From Arcuatula senhousia (Eukaryota > Mollusca > Bivalvia > Mytilida > Mytilidae): a stretch of 64,000 nucleotides of DNA. The stretch spans positions 930,001 to 994,000 of the forward strand of contig OZ020314.1 of NCBI GenBank assembly GCA_963971305.1. The letters are read 5' to 3'. The position numbers and the translations under genes were made by a program. How positions within the stretch are numbered: the stretch's first letter is position 1; each line of letters starts with the position of its first letter. Of this stretch, positions 55,601 to 64,000 are shown piece by piece. The notes beneath the pieces are model-generated. The model saw nothing but the letters and a program-made list of their open reading frames with translations, searched no databases and was not told the origin of the DNA.

Positions 55601-58100
55601 CAACATAGATGTCATGAAAGCTTTCCCCAACGATGATCTTGGTAAAAATCTGAAAGATGTAGATTTATGTCATGACATTTTACCCACTCATCGAAGTTTA
55701 GGGATATCTTGGAACCTACAATCTGATAATTTTGTTTTTCAACACAACAATGATGACAAACCAGCCACCCGTAGAGGCATGTTATCTACAATCAATAGCT
55801 TGTTTGATCCGTTGGGATTCATTTCTCCCATTACTATTAGCGGAAAAATTCTGCTGCGTCAAGTTATTCCCCCTGGAACCGATTGGGACGAACCTCTTAG
55901 CCCAGAGCACGAGGAGAAATGGAATTTGTGGAGTAAATCCCTTCAATCGATTGATAGTCTCGAGATACCTCGCATGATTGCTCCGATATCTTTCTCGTCA
56001 GCAAACCATCATGAAATTCACATTTTCTGTGACGCGTCCGAGCAAGCTATTTCTGCAGTTGCCTATTTAAAAGTCGGGGACGATAAAGGTGTTGCTTCAG
56101 TAGGATTCCTTATGGGAAAGTCGAAACTTGCACCAGTTAAGGGACACACAATTCCGAGGCTAGAACTGTGTGGTGCCGTTCTTGCAACAGAGTTAGGTGA
56201 AACAATATGCGAACATTTGAGTTTACCTCATCAGTCATGTCACTATTACACCGATAGTAAAGTCGCTTTAGGCTATATCTGCAATACTACACGTAGATTT
56301 TTTAATTATGTTTCAAACCGTGTTGAGAAAATCCACAAAGTCTCAAAACCGTCACAATGGTCTTTCGTTACCACTGACAAAAACCCAGCCGATCTGGGTA
56401 CAAGATTTGTAACCACAACTGATATGACTCTCGTGAGTAAATGGATAAATGGTCCCCATTGGTTAGTGTCAGAAAACAACTATGATATTCAAACAGAAAC
56501 CTATCCGTTAATTGCACCAAACGAGGATAAGGAAATTCGTTCTGAAGTTGTATCTTTGAAAACAAGCGTCAGCAACCCTGGGATCGGCAGTCATAGATTC
56601 TCAAGGTTCTCTACATGGAAATCACTTGTCAGAGCAATATCATGTTTGAAGCGTTTTATACAGTTTTGGAAGTCGAAACGAAATGTTAAAAAAGGTGCAA
56701 CCGAAATTGATCAGAATTTAAAGAAGCAGACTGAAATATTCATTATTAGGCAAGTTCAGGGAGAAGTGTATGGAAAGGAAACTGAGAATTTAAGAGAACA
56801 AAAACCTATTCAAAAGTCTAGTACGGTTTTGAAGCTCGATCCGTTTATCGATGATCATGATATACTTCGAGTTGGTGGTAGACTGAAATACTCAGATTTG
56901 TCAGTGAATGAGAAAAATCCCATCTTAATACCAGGCTCACATTACATCGCAAAACTTCTAACTCTTCATTGCCACGAGTTAATTAAGCATCAAGGCCGTC
57001 ATCTAACCGAGGGTAGAATCAGAAGTGAAGGATTTTGGATAACAGGAGCAAAACGTTTGGTATACTCTGCAATTTCTAAATGTGTGCTATGCAAGCGTTT
57101 TCGAGCAAATACTAACACTCAGAAAATGTCAGATCTTCCAGAAGAAAGACTGAAAACTTGTTCACCATTTACCTACGTCGGAATTGACTGTTTTGGACCG
57201 TGGGAAGTCGTCACACGCCGTACTAGAGGGGGCAGTGCAAATTCAAAACGCTGGGCCGTACTTTTCTGTTGTCTCTCAAGTCGAGCCGTACATATAGAAG
57301 TGATTGAAGAGATGAGCACCTCATCTTTTATTAATGCGTTAAGACGTTTTCTTGCAATAAGAGGCAAAGTTAAGGAATTTTTCTCCGACAGAGGCACAAA
57401 TTTTACTGGCGCCGTGAAGGAACTTGGTATTCCCGCTTTTTATGTAGAGGACAAATCGATCCGCTCTTTCTTAAGTGACCAAGGCACCGTATGGAAATTC
57501 AACACACCGTTTTCGTCCCACATGGGCGGTTCATGGGAAAGACTAATTGGCATTGCACGACGAATAATCGATTCCCTTCTCTATGAATTCAGACATAAAA
57601 GACTAACACATGAAGTTTTATGTACTTTTATGGCCGAGACAACTGCTATTATGAATTCGCGTCCGTTGGTTTCTATTTCATCGGACAGTCAATTTCCTAC
57701 CGTTTTATCGCCAAATTCTCTGTTGACCACGAAGTCCGAGGAACCCGTCGAGGACTTTAGTAATTTGGATATTCGAGATGTTTATACCTCACAATGGAAA
57801 CTAGTTCAAAAAATGGCAGAACAATTTTGGTCTCAGTGGAGACATCATTACTTACAGACTTTACAACCGAGGAGAAAATGGCAACAAACTCAGACTAATA
57901 TCCGTGAAGGTGACATTGTAATTTTGAAAGAACAAGATCAACATAGAAACTTTTGGCCTCTGGCTATCATAGAACATGTGTTTCCGAGTAAAGACAGTCA
58001 CGTCAGAAAAGTTTTGTTAAGGACAACAAAGGATGGACAATCTAGAGTATATGTTCGCCCTATTACTCAAACTATACTACTGAGCCAAAATGAACTGTGA
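52695..58100 (+). CDS. BEL/Pao Gag-Pol polyprotein, 1,801 codons
   Basis: Domains in order (rough residues): coiled-coil Gag part 15-65; Gag-like DUF1759 region about 145-300 (FSKFDDKPETYESWRASF); zinc knuckles about 400-440 (CFKCCQSNQHISSNC, then CQVCGNNRH); aspartic protease near 504 (AAIDDQSNRT); reverse transcriptase about 780-960 with FYVDDG near 932; RNase H start near 1,110 (IFCDAS); integrase zinc region about 1,415-1,470 (HCHELIKHQG, CVLCKR); integrase core with D near 1,497 (GIDCFGP), D near 1,566 (FSDRGTNF) and E near 1,612 (GGSWERL); C-terminal DUF5641-type region near 1,730 (REGDIVILKE). All catalytic residues I looked for are present and there are no internal stops. It copies the element's RNA and inserts the DNA. 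No transfer to other hosts is implied. Confidence 0.95.
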   Translation: MTDVSGASKGSSTASQKRAKAEAEKVRLQYVKKENELMKQKAALEADISVIKQESIVAAAETEARVLEQGDHDDQDVISALGDTKQKITIDYVQSLQLPKATQQITEPIDSQPPQMPTTANVQNNPDTQGATLTTAMSGISSLIYRKDFLLSRFSKFDDKPETYESWRASFQSITRELDVSPFEEMDLLVKWLGPESSKFATSIRAANAHDPPKGLQRIYERLHDRYGRPEMVENALKRKLDAFPPISSKDNTKLYDLLDIITEIESVMLNPQYQTLLSYYNSSSGVRPIVSKLPNFMQEKWTNVASSYKKSHAVIYPPFSVFVTFIRDTCEIRNDPAFSYVNTSQPVSYKPRTSVVARRLDITSENSIRCPLHKAGHSLNDCRGFRKMAFQDRKKFLREKKICFKCCQSNQHISSNCTASVKCQVCGNNRHPTALHIHVDRLSIAKDESSKGDGGEPVVDSITTKCTTLCGNLRVGRSCGKTVLVDVYNASAPDKKIRVYAAIDDQSNRTLASPDLLDKLGIEGKTAKFDMSSCSGKSTMTGRIAKGINVKSVTNNNTFELPDVIECACIPSDLPEIATPDVASAHSHLSRISQYLPQLDPNVKVELLIGRDIPEVHHVNEQILGGKGQPFAQNLPLGWVIIGEVCLGKVHAPSTINVRRTHVLSNGRNTTFPLCEYNIEVSNSRDIQDDIFVKTPNDNKIGFSVEDKQFISLMENSFKQDDTGYWTAPLPFKQPKPPVPNNRPQAWKRAQILDSSLRKNKVKQDQFLTFMDKVLKSGAAEKAPTTIHDECWYLPLFGVYHPRKPNEIRGVFDSSAVYEGVSLNSLLMSGPDLTNNLVGILMRFRLNEVAITGDVEQMFYRFRVTDDHRDYLRFFWYQNNDISQPLIEYRMTSHVFGNTPSPAVATYGLRLAVSNSDDDVKCFISRDFYVDDGLTSVVCADQAINLVKKTQKDLQNNGHIRFHKIVSNNIDVMKAFPNDDLGKNLKDVDLCHDILPTHRSLGISWNLQSDNFVFQHNNDDKPATRRGMLSTINSLFDPLGFISPITISGKILLRQVIPPGTDWDEPLSPEHEEKWNLWSKSLQSIDSLEIPRMIAPISFSSANHHEIHIFCDASEQAISAVAYLKVGDDKGVASVGFLMGKSKLAPVKGHTIPRLELCGAVLATELGETICEHLSLPHQSCHYYTDSKVALGYICNTTRRFFNYVSNRVEKIHKVSKPSQWSFVTTDKNPADLGTRFVTTTDMTLVSKWINGPHWLVSENNYDIQTETYPLIAPNEDKEIRSEVVSLKTSVSNPGIGSHRFSRFSTWKSLVRAISCLKRFIQFWKSKRNVKKGATEIDQNLKKQTEIFIIRQVQGEVYGKETENLREQKPIQKSSTVLKLDPFIDDHDILRVGGRLKYSDLSVNEKNPILIPGSHYIAKLLTLHCHELIKHQGRHLTEGRIRSEGFWITGAKRLVYSAISKCVLCKRFRANTNTQKMSDLPEERLKTCSPFTYVGIDCFGPWEVVTRRTRGGSANSKRWAVLFCCLSSRAVHIEVIEEMSTSSFINALRRFLAIRGKVKEFFSDRGTNFTGAVKELGIPAFYVEDKSIRSFLSDQGTVWKFNTPFSSHMGGSWERLIGIARRIIDSLLYEFRHKRLTHEVLCTFMAETTAIMNSRPLVSISSDSQFPTVLSPNSLLTTKSEEPVEDFSNLDIRDVYTSQWKLVQKMAEQFWSQWRHHYLQTLQPRRKWQQTQTNIREGDIVILKEQDQHRNFWPLAIIEHVFPSKDSHVRKVLLRTTKDGQSRVYVRPITQTILLSQNEL

Positions 58101-58306
58101 AGGACTTGTTACTGTTTGGTTAGATGGACTGTAAAATGGACATTGAGTTTTTCAATATATATGTAACCATTTTATCTTTTGCATGTTTTAGTATACTAGT
58201 AATAGATAGTTTTTTGTTTTGTATTTTTAAATATTTTTGTGGGTAAAATCACCTTTTGTTACTTTTTATTTTTGAGTGTAGTGATATTTTCATATCAGAC
58301 GGGGAG

Positions 58307-59216
58307 TGTGCTGTTAAATTTTTCAATTTATATTTTTCTTAACTGCATTATTATTGTAATCTTTTTGTATTAGATTTTCCTTTTCTATTTTTAGTTTCTG
58401 CATATGTCTTATCAGTTCTGTTAAAATAATTAACTTCAGCCTGTGTGCTATGTTTGAACTTTACAGTTAGAGTCATTGAACTTTCACTTTTGTTTACGTT
58501 TTGGAACTGCCTGTTTCCTGTTTTTAATGTTTCTTTGTGTACCACAATCAGATCAGCATTGTACCAATGCAAGATTCCATCAATTTTTCATAGGCATCCT
58601 TTCTTGGCAGTCCACTATGTAAGTTAAAATACATTATTTAAGCTTTATTTAATATGTTTACATGAATAATTTTGAATTATATGAGTTAATTAAAGTAATT
58701 TTGAGCATAGATTTCCATGTATGTTTTTCAACAGTGTTTATGATAGGGAACCCCGTCTGAACATTTTAACTTTAATATTTTGCATTCTTTTTAAAGAGTA
58801 TTCCAGAATTATTAGTATACAAGCAGCAATAAGTATTTGGGTATTCAATTACATTTATTTCTTTAACCTTTGTAATATTTTATATCAAAAGTGTTTTGTT
58901 ATTCTTGTAAAGACTTTATGTTCAAAGGGAGATAATAATGATAATAGTTATTTTCTACACACACTACACTCACTTCAATATTATTGTTTATTTTCATTTA
59001 TTAATTACCGGCAGTTTGTATTTTGTTTTGTAATGTTTTTGTAGGTTTGTTCTTGCATTTATGTTTGTTATTTTTTCTGTCATTGTAGCTTCTTACCACA
59101 CACACTCATACAAATTACTGACTTTTGGCAATAAATGTTGTACCACATTGAGTTTTGATGGTTGCCCGAAGTAAATGGTTATCTATCTGTCTGTGGCCGT
59201 GCCACGAGGCGGAATA
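58307..59216 (+). repeat. 3' LTR of the BEL/Pao element
   Basis: Same length and, by eye, same sequence as the 5' LTR. The bases just before it, CAGACGGGGAG, are a short polypurine stretch that could prime plus-strand synthesis. Confidence 0.95.
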
Positions 59217-59249
59217 TGTTTAGTAAAAAAGGTAGATGTATGCTAATTA

Positions 59250-59350
59250 CTAATCAAGAAAGTGGTCATATGATTGATTGGTGTGTTCACGTTTCTTCAA
59301 CATTTGATAATTAACTATAACAACATTCAATTAAGGGTGGGGATTAGGGG
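59250..59350 (+). repeat. Left arm of an internal inverted repeat in the large element
   Basis: TTCACGTTTCTTCAACATTT, GATAATTAACTATAACAACA and TTCAATTAAGGGTGGGGATT match in inverse the arm at about 61,075-61,180. The arms are about 95 bp at roughly 85% identity by eye, and 1.75 kb apart. They could mark a smaller element nested inside, or subterminal repeats. Confidence 0.8.
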
Positions 59351-61074
59351 GCCAACTAAAGGATAGCAGAGATATTTATTACCTGTTGAAAATATATAAA
59401 ATATTTTTAAAAATTGTATTGTTTGTTCACATAGTCAAAATAGAGTCTGTAGTCAAAACAAAATGTTAAGAATATCGTTTTTTCTAAATCCTTGATTTTT
59501 ATTTTTTTTTATTTTTTTTTTAAATCTAACTGTTTTTAATTGCTTTCTTGTCCATTTTATGTTGACTTTTAAGGATGCTGACTTTAACTAAGTTCTTTTG
59601 ATTTTTTTTAATCCTTGTATTTTTGAATTGTTTTTCTTTCCTTTTCTAATCTTTTTCTTAACCGATGTTGAATTTTTGATATTAAGACAGATACTTCATT
59701 TGACGAATGTTCAGAATATTTGTTGATAAAATCTATAAATAATTACAAATGTACAGTCAACTAAAACAATATAACAATACGTGTTATCCACGACGAAAAA
59801 TTTAATATTTCCACACAAGCAATACAAAAAAATAGAAATACAGAAAAAAAACACTGTCGAATAGAACTATGTTAATGTTTTACTAAAAGTTCTTGGATTC
59901 AATGTGATGCTTACTCAATGTAGTTTTGGACTGAAATCTGCTAGTCAAGGAATCTGTGCATGAGTGTTCCGAGTCTATAATCAATGTAAAAACTGTATTT
60001 GTTCCGTTTTGATCTGGTTATTGCTATATACAAGGCTTATCGAGTCTAGAATCTAACAAGGTTAACCTCCTATGTTCTGGAAGGCCAATATTTCTTGTGA
60101 ATTGCAACATGTACTACTGGTACTTGCTATCAGGGGAACGTTCATGGTAAGTCAAATCCAGTTAAAAAAGATGACACACAAACACGTGATAATATCACAT
60201 CTTTTATATACGTTATTATTTGAGATATTATGAGTAATTGTTAACATGCACACACTCTTTCTTTTCTATGGCTTTGAAGTCACGTATGAATTGAAAGGCA
60301 TGTATAATCTTCATTTATGGAGATACCCGAGTGTTGCCGCACATGAAACTCGACATAAAAAAGCTCACATAAATATACTGTTGAACGTAATATATTGGTA
60401 TTATTTTTTTTATCAAATTACAAAAGTGATCGGCAAAAACCTAGTATATATATTTTTTTTCTGCTTAAGCTTACCGTGCGTAAAGAAATATCATAAATGA
60501 GTAAATGCCAAAAATTTATTAAAAAACGAAACAAGAACCAAACTGCATGACAAACAAAGTTTTTTTTTCGAACATCTGCATATATTGGCTGAAACGTTAT
60601 AATGTTGCAGGTTCATGACATCGTCCCAATATACTTTAAAGCCCTCTGCTGAATTTTCCATCATTTACACCATGAAATTATCATATCTTTCGTCTAAATT
60701 CTGATAACACCATGTATGCACTGAGTGTTGTGAAAGAAGTAGCTCCTGCCGGGCGATGTTACATGCCTTGAAAGGCCCGTTGCGTAACGTGAAGCAGTTT
60801 TTAAGTCAGTGTGAAGAAAACATATTTTTATAGATACACTATACAATTATTTTATCTTTAACATGAGAATGAAAAACGAAAAAAAAATCATTTATCAAAC
60901 CTTTTTTATAAAATATTATAAATTTACATTAGTTTCGGTTTTATCAAAATTAAACGCTCTCTTTCTTTCAATTATATGCATTTTCTTTTTTGTTACTTTA
61001 AACATTTAAAAGTCTTAATATTCCTACAAAATTTACAGGTGAATTACAGGTAAGAAAAATATTAGCAATCCTTA
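59351..61074. other. Interior of the large element between the inverted arms, no recognisable gene
   Basis: AT-rich with poly-A and poly-T runs. The frame at 60,246-60,500 (84 codons) has hydrophobic stretches but no recognisable family and may be chance. Confidence 0.45.
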
Positions 61075-61180
61075 AGAGGGCCCCTTAATCCTCACCCTTA
61101 ATTGGATGTTGTTATTGCTAATTATCAAATGTTGGAGAAACGTGAATAAACCGATTGATTGGTTACACGCGCCGTTGATG
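61075..61180 (-). repeat. Right arm of the internal inverted repeat
   Basis: AATCCTCACCCTTAATTGGA, TGTTGTTATTGCTAATTATC and AAATGTTGGAGAAACGTGAA are the reverse complement of the left arm with scattered changes. Confidence 0.8.
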
Positions 61181-61704
61181 ATCATTTATGATCCTGTAAT
61201 CATATATTACATTATTTTACAAACAGCAATCAACATTATTAACGGCACGCTTATTGATTGTTTTGATTGTTCCTTATGAAGAACCGCGAAGTATATATCA
61301 CGATAAAACAACAAACTTGAGTATAATAGGATAAAAGATGATTAGAAATGAAAACAATCTTTTTGAAGATTGTTTCTGTTGTTTTTAAAAAGCGTTCAAT
61401 GTTTTGCATGTTTTTATAACATTTCACTAGTTTTACTTTTATCTTGGATTAATCATTTGTATATTCTTTGCATGTTTTGAGTACTTTTAAAGAAGTTTCG
61501 TTGGTTTAAGGAGAAAACCAATGACGATAGACTTCGTGTTTCTAATTTTCTTTATAATATTTGGTTTTATCAACTTTGAGGATTCTTGCATTTTTCGTGC
61601 TAGAATTTGTGTGTCTTTGTGTCTTTTTTAATAAAATTATTCCTTGGGCAAGAGAAAGTGTTACGTTATTAGCGCGGTGTTTCTTGTATCGCCCAAAAAA
61701 GTCA

Positions 61705-61966
61705 GTGTGTCATTAGTAGACGTAAATTGAACGGAAAATTTCTATCAACCGATCAACTGTTAGATTCTTTGGTGAATGACACAGTATCTCATAAAGAGGT
61801 GCCAATATCAATAGGAAAGCAAACTCTAAAAAATGGAGTTTTGGGACGATTGTGGAACATGGGAATCCAAATCAACGTCCACAAAAACTACATATTTTGT
61901 CAAACAAAGCGATGGAAATTTGGTATCTGTTGTAAAAAAGAATGGCATTTATTGCAAAGAAATTAA
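61705..61966 (+). pseudogene. Open frame overlapping the 99-codon ORF, possible 5' part of the same gene
   Basis: In frame from about 61,705 (AQKSQCVISRRKLNGKF) to a stop at 61,966. The first half (STDQLLDSLVNDTVSHKEVP) looks coding, whereas after the A-run near 61,830 the other frame looks better. It has an ATG-less lead-in and an ATG-like start at 61,727. Function unknown. Confidence 0.35.
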
Positions 61967-62132
61967 AAAGGAATTCATTCCTTTAGAGCCACAACAAACT
62001 GATTCATCACTCTTTGTATTAAAAAGATACTATGCTTCTCTTCCATGTAAGAAAGATACCAGTTACAAAAAGAGAGTCAGTTGGTTCGTAAAAATTCCAG
62101 GCTATTCTCAAGATTGTATGAACAAAGCATAA
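61833..62132 (+). CDS. Uncharacterised small ORF in the large element, 99 codons
   Basis: The product is basic with a coding-like composition: MEFWDDCGTWESKSTSTKTT, FVKQSDGNLVSVVKKNG, then LFVLKRYYASLPCKK and YKKRVSWFVKI. I do not recognise a family. AATAAA signals follow at about 62,180. An open frame in another register (SRRKLNGKFLSTDQLLDSL, 61,700-61,840 and on to 61,966) leads into it and crosses an AAAAAA run at about 61,830, so the two may be one gene broken by an indel, or the last exon of a longer one. Confidence 0.45.
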   Translation: MEFWDDCGTWESKSTSTKTTYFVKQSDGNLVSVVKKNGIYCKEIKKEFIPLEPQQTDSSLFVLKRYYASLPCKKDTSYKKRVSWFVKIPGYSQDCMNKA

Positions 62133-62324
62133 TTAGAATAGAATTTTTTTTTACTAGTTATTATCACACACCAAGATAAAATAAACCTGAAATAAAATAC
62201 AATTTATTTACAATCCTACCAGACATTAATACAATTGATATTTTTAATATTATTAACTATCATAATTTCTAAATTAAATAAAAAATATTTATTCTTTGAC
62301 TTTTTGTCTATAGAAATCTTTCTT

Positions 62325-62405
62325 GTCGTTAAAAAAATCTTTCTTGTCGGTTCTTGACGCTTCTTGTCGGTTCTTGACGCTTCTTGTCGCTAAATAGTGA
62401 GACCC
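62325..62405 (-). repeat. Right terminal inverted repeat of the large element
   Basis: CTTTCTTGTCGG, TTCTTGACGCTTCTTGTCGG (twice) and TTCTTGTCGCTAAATAGTGA run to the end at GAGACCC. It is the reverse complement of the left end with a few changes. A single extra TTTCTTGTCG unit lies inside it at about 62,320. Confidence 0.85.
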
Positions 62406-62413
62406 TATATTTA

Positions 62414-64000
62414 AGGTAATAAGATAAAATGAACATGTATTGATAATGATGAGAAATATGGGGGAATCAAAGAAAAACAGTAAATTTTTAGGACCATATG
62501 AAATGGGGAGGACAATAATAAACCTATGTGGTGCACTTCTTGGCGGTCAACAAAGGGATCCGTAGTGCGGCGTGTCCCCTTTAATAAATGTAAAGTTGAC
62601 CAGCAAAAAGCTTTATATTTGCATTCAGAAGTCATAGAAAAGGAATTTGATTACGATATATTTATGAAGTTTTATGTGGTAAAAAATCTGTATGATAAAC
62701 GAATTAGTTTTTTTTTGTCGCTTTATAAGTGGCGAGAATATATTGTGAATAAGTTCCGTTCGCGTTTTTTGTTTGTTTTTGTTTTTGGCTGTCACACTGT
62801 TTGCATACGTTATAACCCTACTAAATTAACGAGCGCTAAACTTGTCGGTAAAAGTACACCACAAAGAGCGCAGAAAAGACTGTTTGTTCACAGAGCGACT
62901 AGGATGTTTGAACGGGACAGCCATGTTATAATGAATGCTGGGGTCGTCAGGCTATAATGCAGAAAACATGTCACTTTCCATGCAGTTAAAGAATGGTCTC
63001 GATAAGAGTATGACTCGTACGATCCTCGTGCATGAGTCGTCCCATCCTTCGTTTTTCCACTGGCAGTCAAGACTCTCATTCACGATTCATTGCGTCCCCA
63101 TTCATTGACAATAAGGGATCATAAATTTTATAAAGGGTCATCTGCCAGCTTCAGCCTAATGAATATTTTTGAAGAGGTAAAAAAACTAAATGATAAGCAA
63201 GTAACAGCTTTTCTCTAACTGCTATGGTTTTTATTTTACAGGCCAAAAACATAAAAAAATTGCTATTTTTCACCTTTTAAGGTCCATTACTCATAAAAGG
63301 GATCATCTGACAACTTAGACCCAATGAAGACTTTGAAGACTTTGTAGAGCTCAATGCGTTGAAAGTTTAAGCAAGCAACAGCTTTTGTCTTATGATATAT
63401 AGGTCAAAATATGAACAAACTTAATGCTCAATGAGCTGAAGGTTTGAGCGAGGAAAGGTACCGAACTTGGAAAATCATGAGACAAGACGACAAAACAAGG
63501 ACGACATACCAAAAAAAATTGAAGATCGCAATGGTCCAGACTTGGTTCAACCAGGTTTTTATGGCGTGCCAAACTTTCCCCTTCTATTGCGATCTTTCGG
63601 TCCGGTAGTTACAGAAAACATAACAGGTTTGTGAAGACATATTATGGATGCTGAGGTGATCATCTCAATACAACAACCAGCCAAACACGAATCAAAGCAA
63701 GAACTAACCATTTTGTCTAACATTATTTTGATTTTTTCACCAGTGGCTGATAACGATAGAAGGATTTTTTAGGGATCGTATGAAACGTATTTTCTGATAA
63801 CCTAATAAAGTGTTCCCGTGCGTTTGTCAGTTTTATGTGAATGTTTTGGCATGAAATTTGTTTTCAGGTTTAAGTTACTTCCATATAAAACAGTATGGTA
63901 TCATTGTGAAAGAGGCAGCGGGCATCCGAATGACAAAATTACGAAAGGGCAAAGACAAAACCCGTAAACACCAACGAGAATATGTTACTCCTTAAAATAT
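62414..64000. other. Right flank, no gene; contains reversed dispersed repeat
   Basis: About 63,130-63,440 matches in reverse the 48,810-49,820 repeat (AGCTCATTGAG and CAACAGCTTTT words). The last 100 bp (ATTACGAAAGGGCAAAGAC, then AAAACCCGTAAACACCAACG) belong to a dispersed repeat also seen at about 43,630-43,720 and, reversed, at about 14,330-14,415. The 143-codon frame at 62,526-62,957 has no recognisable feature. Confidence 0.5.

Larger units (their letters stand above)
51386..59216 (+). mobile_element. BEL/Pao LTR retrotransposon, apparently recent
   Basis: Two 910-bp LTRs (51,386-52,295 and 58,307-59,216) start TGTGCTGTTAAATT and end GAGGCGGAATA. TGTTT flanks both sides (51,381-51,385 and 59,217-59,221), the 5-bp duplication expected for this group. 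The internal region encodes a Gag-like part, a CCHC knuckle, an aspartic protease, reverse transcriptase, RNase H and integrase in the BEL/Pao order, with no envelope-like frame. The LTRs give identical translations in every frame with an ORF, at a constant offset of 6,921 bp, and I saw no difference by eye, so insertion was recent. It lies inside the larger inverted-repeat element. Confidence 0.95.
51098..62405. mobile_element. Large DNA element with subrepeat-built terminal inverted repeats, containing a nested retrotransposon
   Basis: The left end CGGTCTCCCTATTTAGCGAC and the right end GTCGCTAAATAGTGAGACCC are inverted repeats that continue for 75-80 bp through subrepeats GCGACAAGAAGCGTCAAGA. 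TATATTTA directly flanks both ends (51,090-51,097 and 62,406-62,413), an apparent 8-bp target duplication. Without the nested BEL/Pao element it is about 3.5 kb. No transposase frame is recognisable, so the superfamily is unknown; 8-bp duplications occur in hAT and P elements, but the end sequence does not fit their usual ends. Confidence 0.75.

Noticed and set aside
62526..62957. 143-codon ORF right of the large element
   Set aside because: Composition is not clearly coding, no family is recognisable, and a similar-length frame runs on the other strand.

Overview
The window is animal nuclear DNA and most resembles a bivalve mollusc, probably a mussel. It is AT-rich, is full of short TACATGTA-like motifs, has introns with GT..AG ends, and carries dispersed repeats of the bivalve type, such as modules containing CATCTACTTCCTGTT. 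There is no operon structure, and most of the sequence is repeats. The species call is inference.

The main result is one host gene on the + strand, reconstructed by hand from about 2,460 to 44,449. Fourteen coding exons join with matching splice phases into a 617-residue protein. It reads as a 12-helix transporter of the SLC6 (neurotransmitter:sodium symporter) family. The best anchors are the TM2 segment, the cysteine pair around a WNT motif in the loop after TM3, the EFF motif before TM4, and the YNENV..DVW entry to TM12. The residues that normally bind sodium in TM1 and TM8 are not there, so it is a divergent member.

The gene is unusual in its introns. At nine of the 14 exons, a segment spanning an exon/intron junction has been copied in tandem, so introns are filled with arrays of exon ends plus real-looking splice sites. 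There are about 40 copies of the exon 4 donor (51-bp unit), about 94 of the exon 7 donor (73-bp unit, whose intronic part is only GTAAGT) and about 78 of the exon 13 acceptor (76-bp unit). Smaller sets lie at exons 1, 5, 8, 9, 10, 11 and 13 (donor side). Donor arrays always lie just downstream of their exon and acceptor arrays just upstream, so only the splice site next to the intact exon keeps the frame. Exon 9 is the exception: its 69-bp unit is in frame and open. Other minisatellites abut the acceptors of exons 4, 5 and 6, and transposon pieces (MITE-like elements, a tRNA-derived SINE, a 1.5-kb element) have landed inside some arrays.

From 44,450 to about 51,090 there is a probable 3' UTR with its own minisatellite, a polyadenylation signal near 45,177, more minisatellites and a diverged dispersed repeat. 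From 51,098 to 62,405 lies an 11.3-kb element with terminal inverted repeats built from GCGACAAGAAGCGTCAAGA-like subrepeats and flanked by TATATTTA. Nested in it is a very young BEL/Pao LTR retrotransposon (51,386-59,216) with 910-bp LTRs, a 5-bp target duplication TGTTT and a 1,801-codon Gag-Pol frame. The remaining 3.5 kb of the outer element holds short ORFs of unknown type and an internal inverted repeat. From 62,414 to the end I see no gene.
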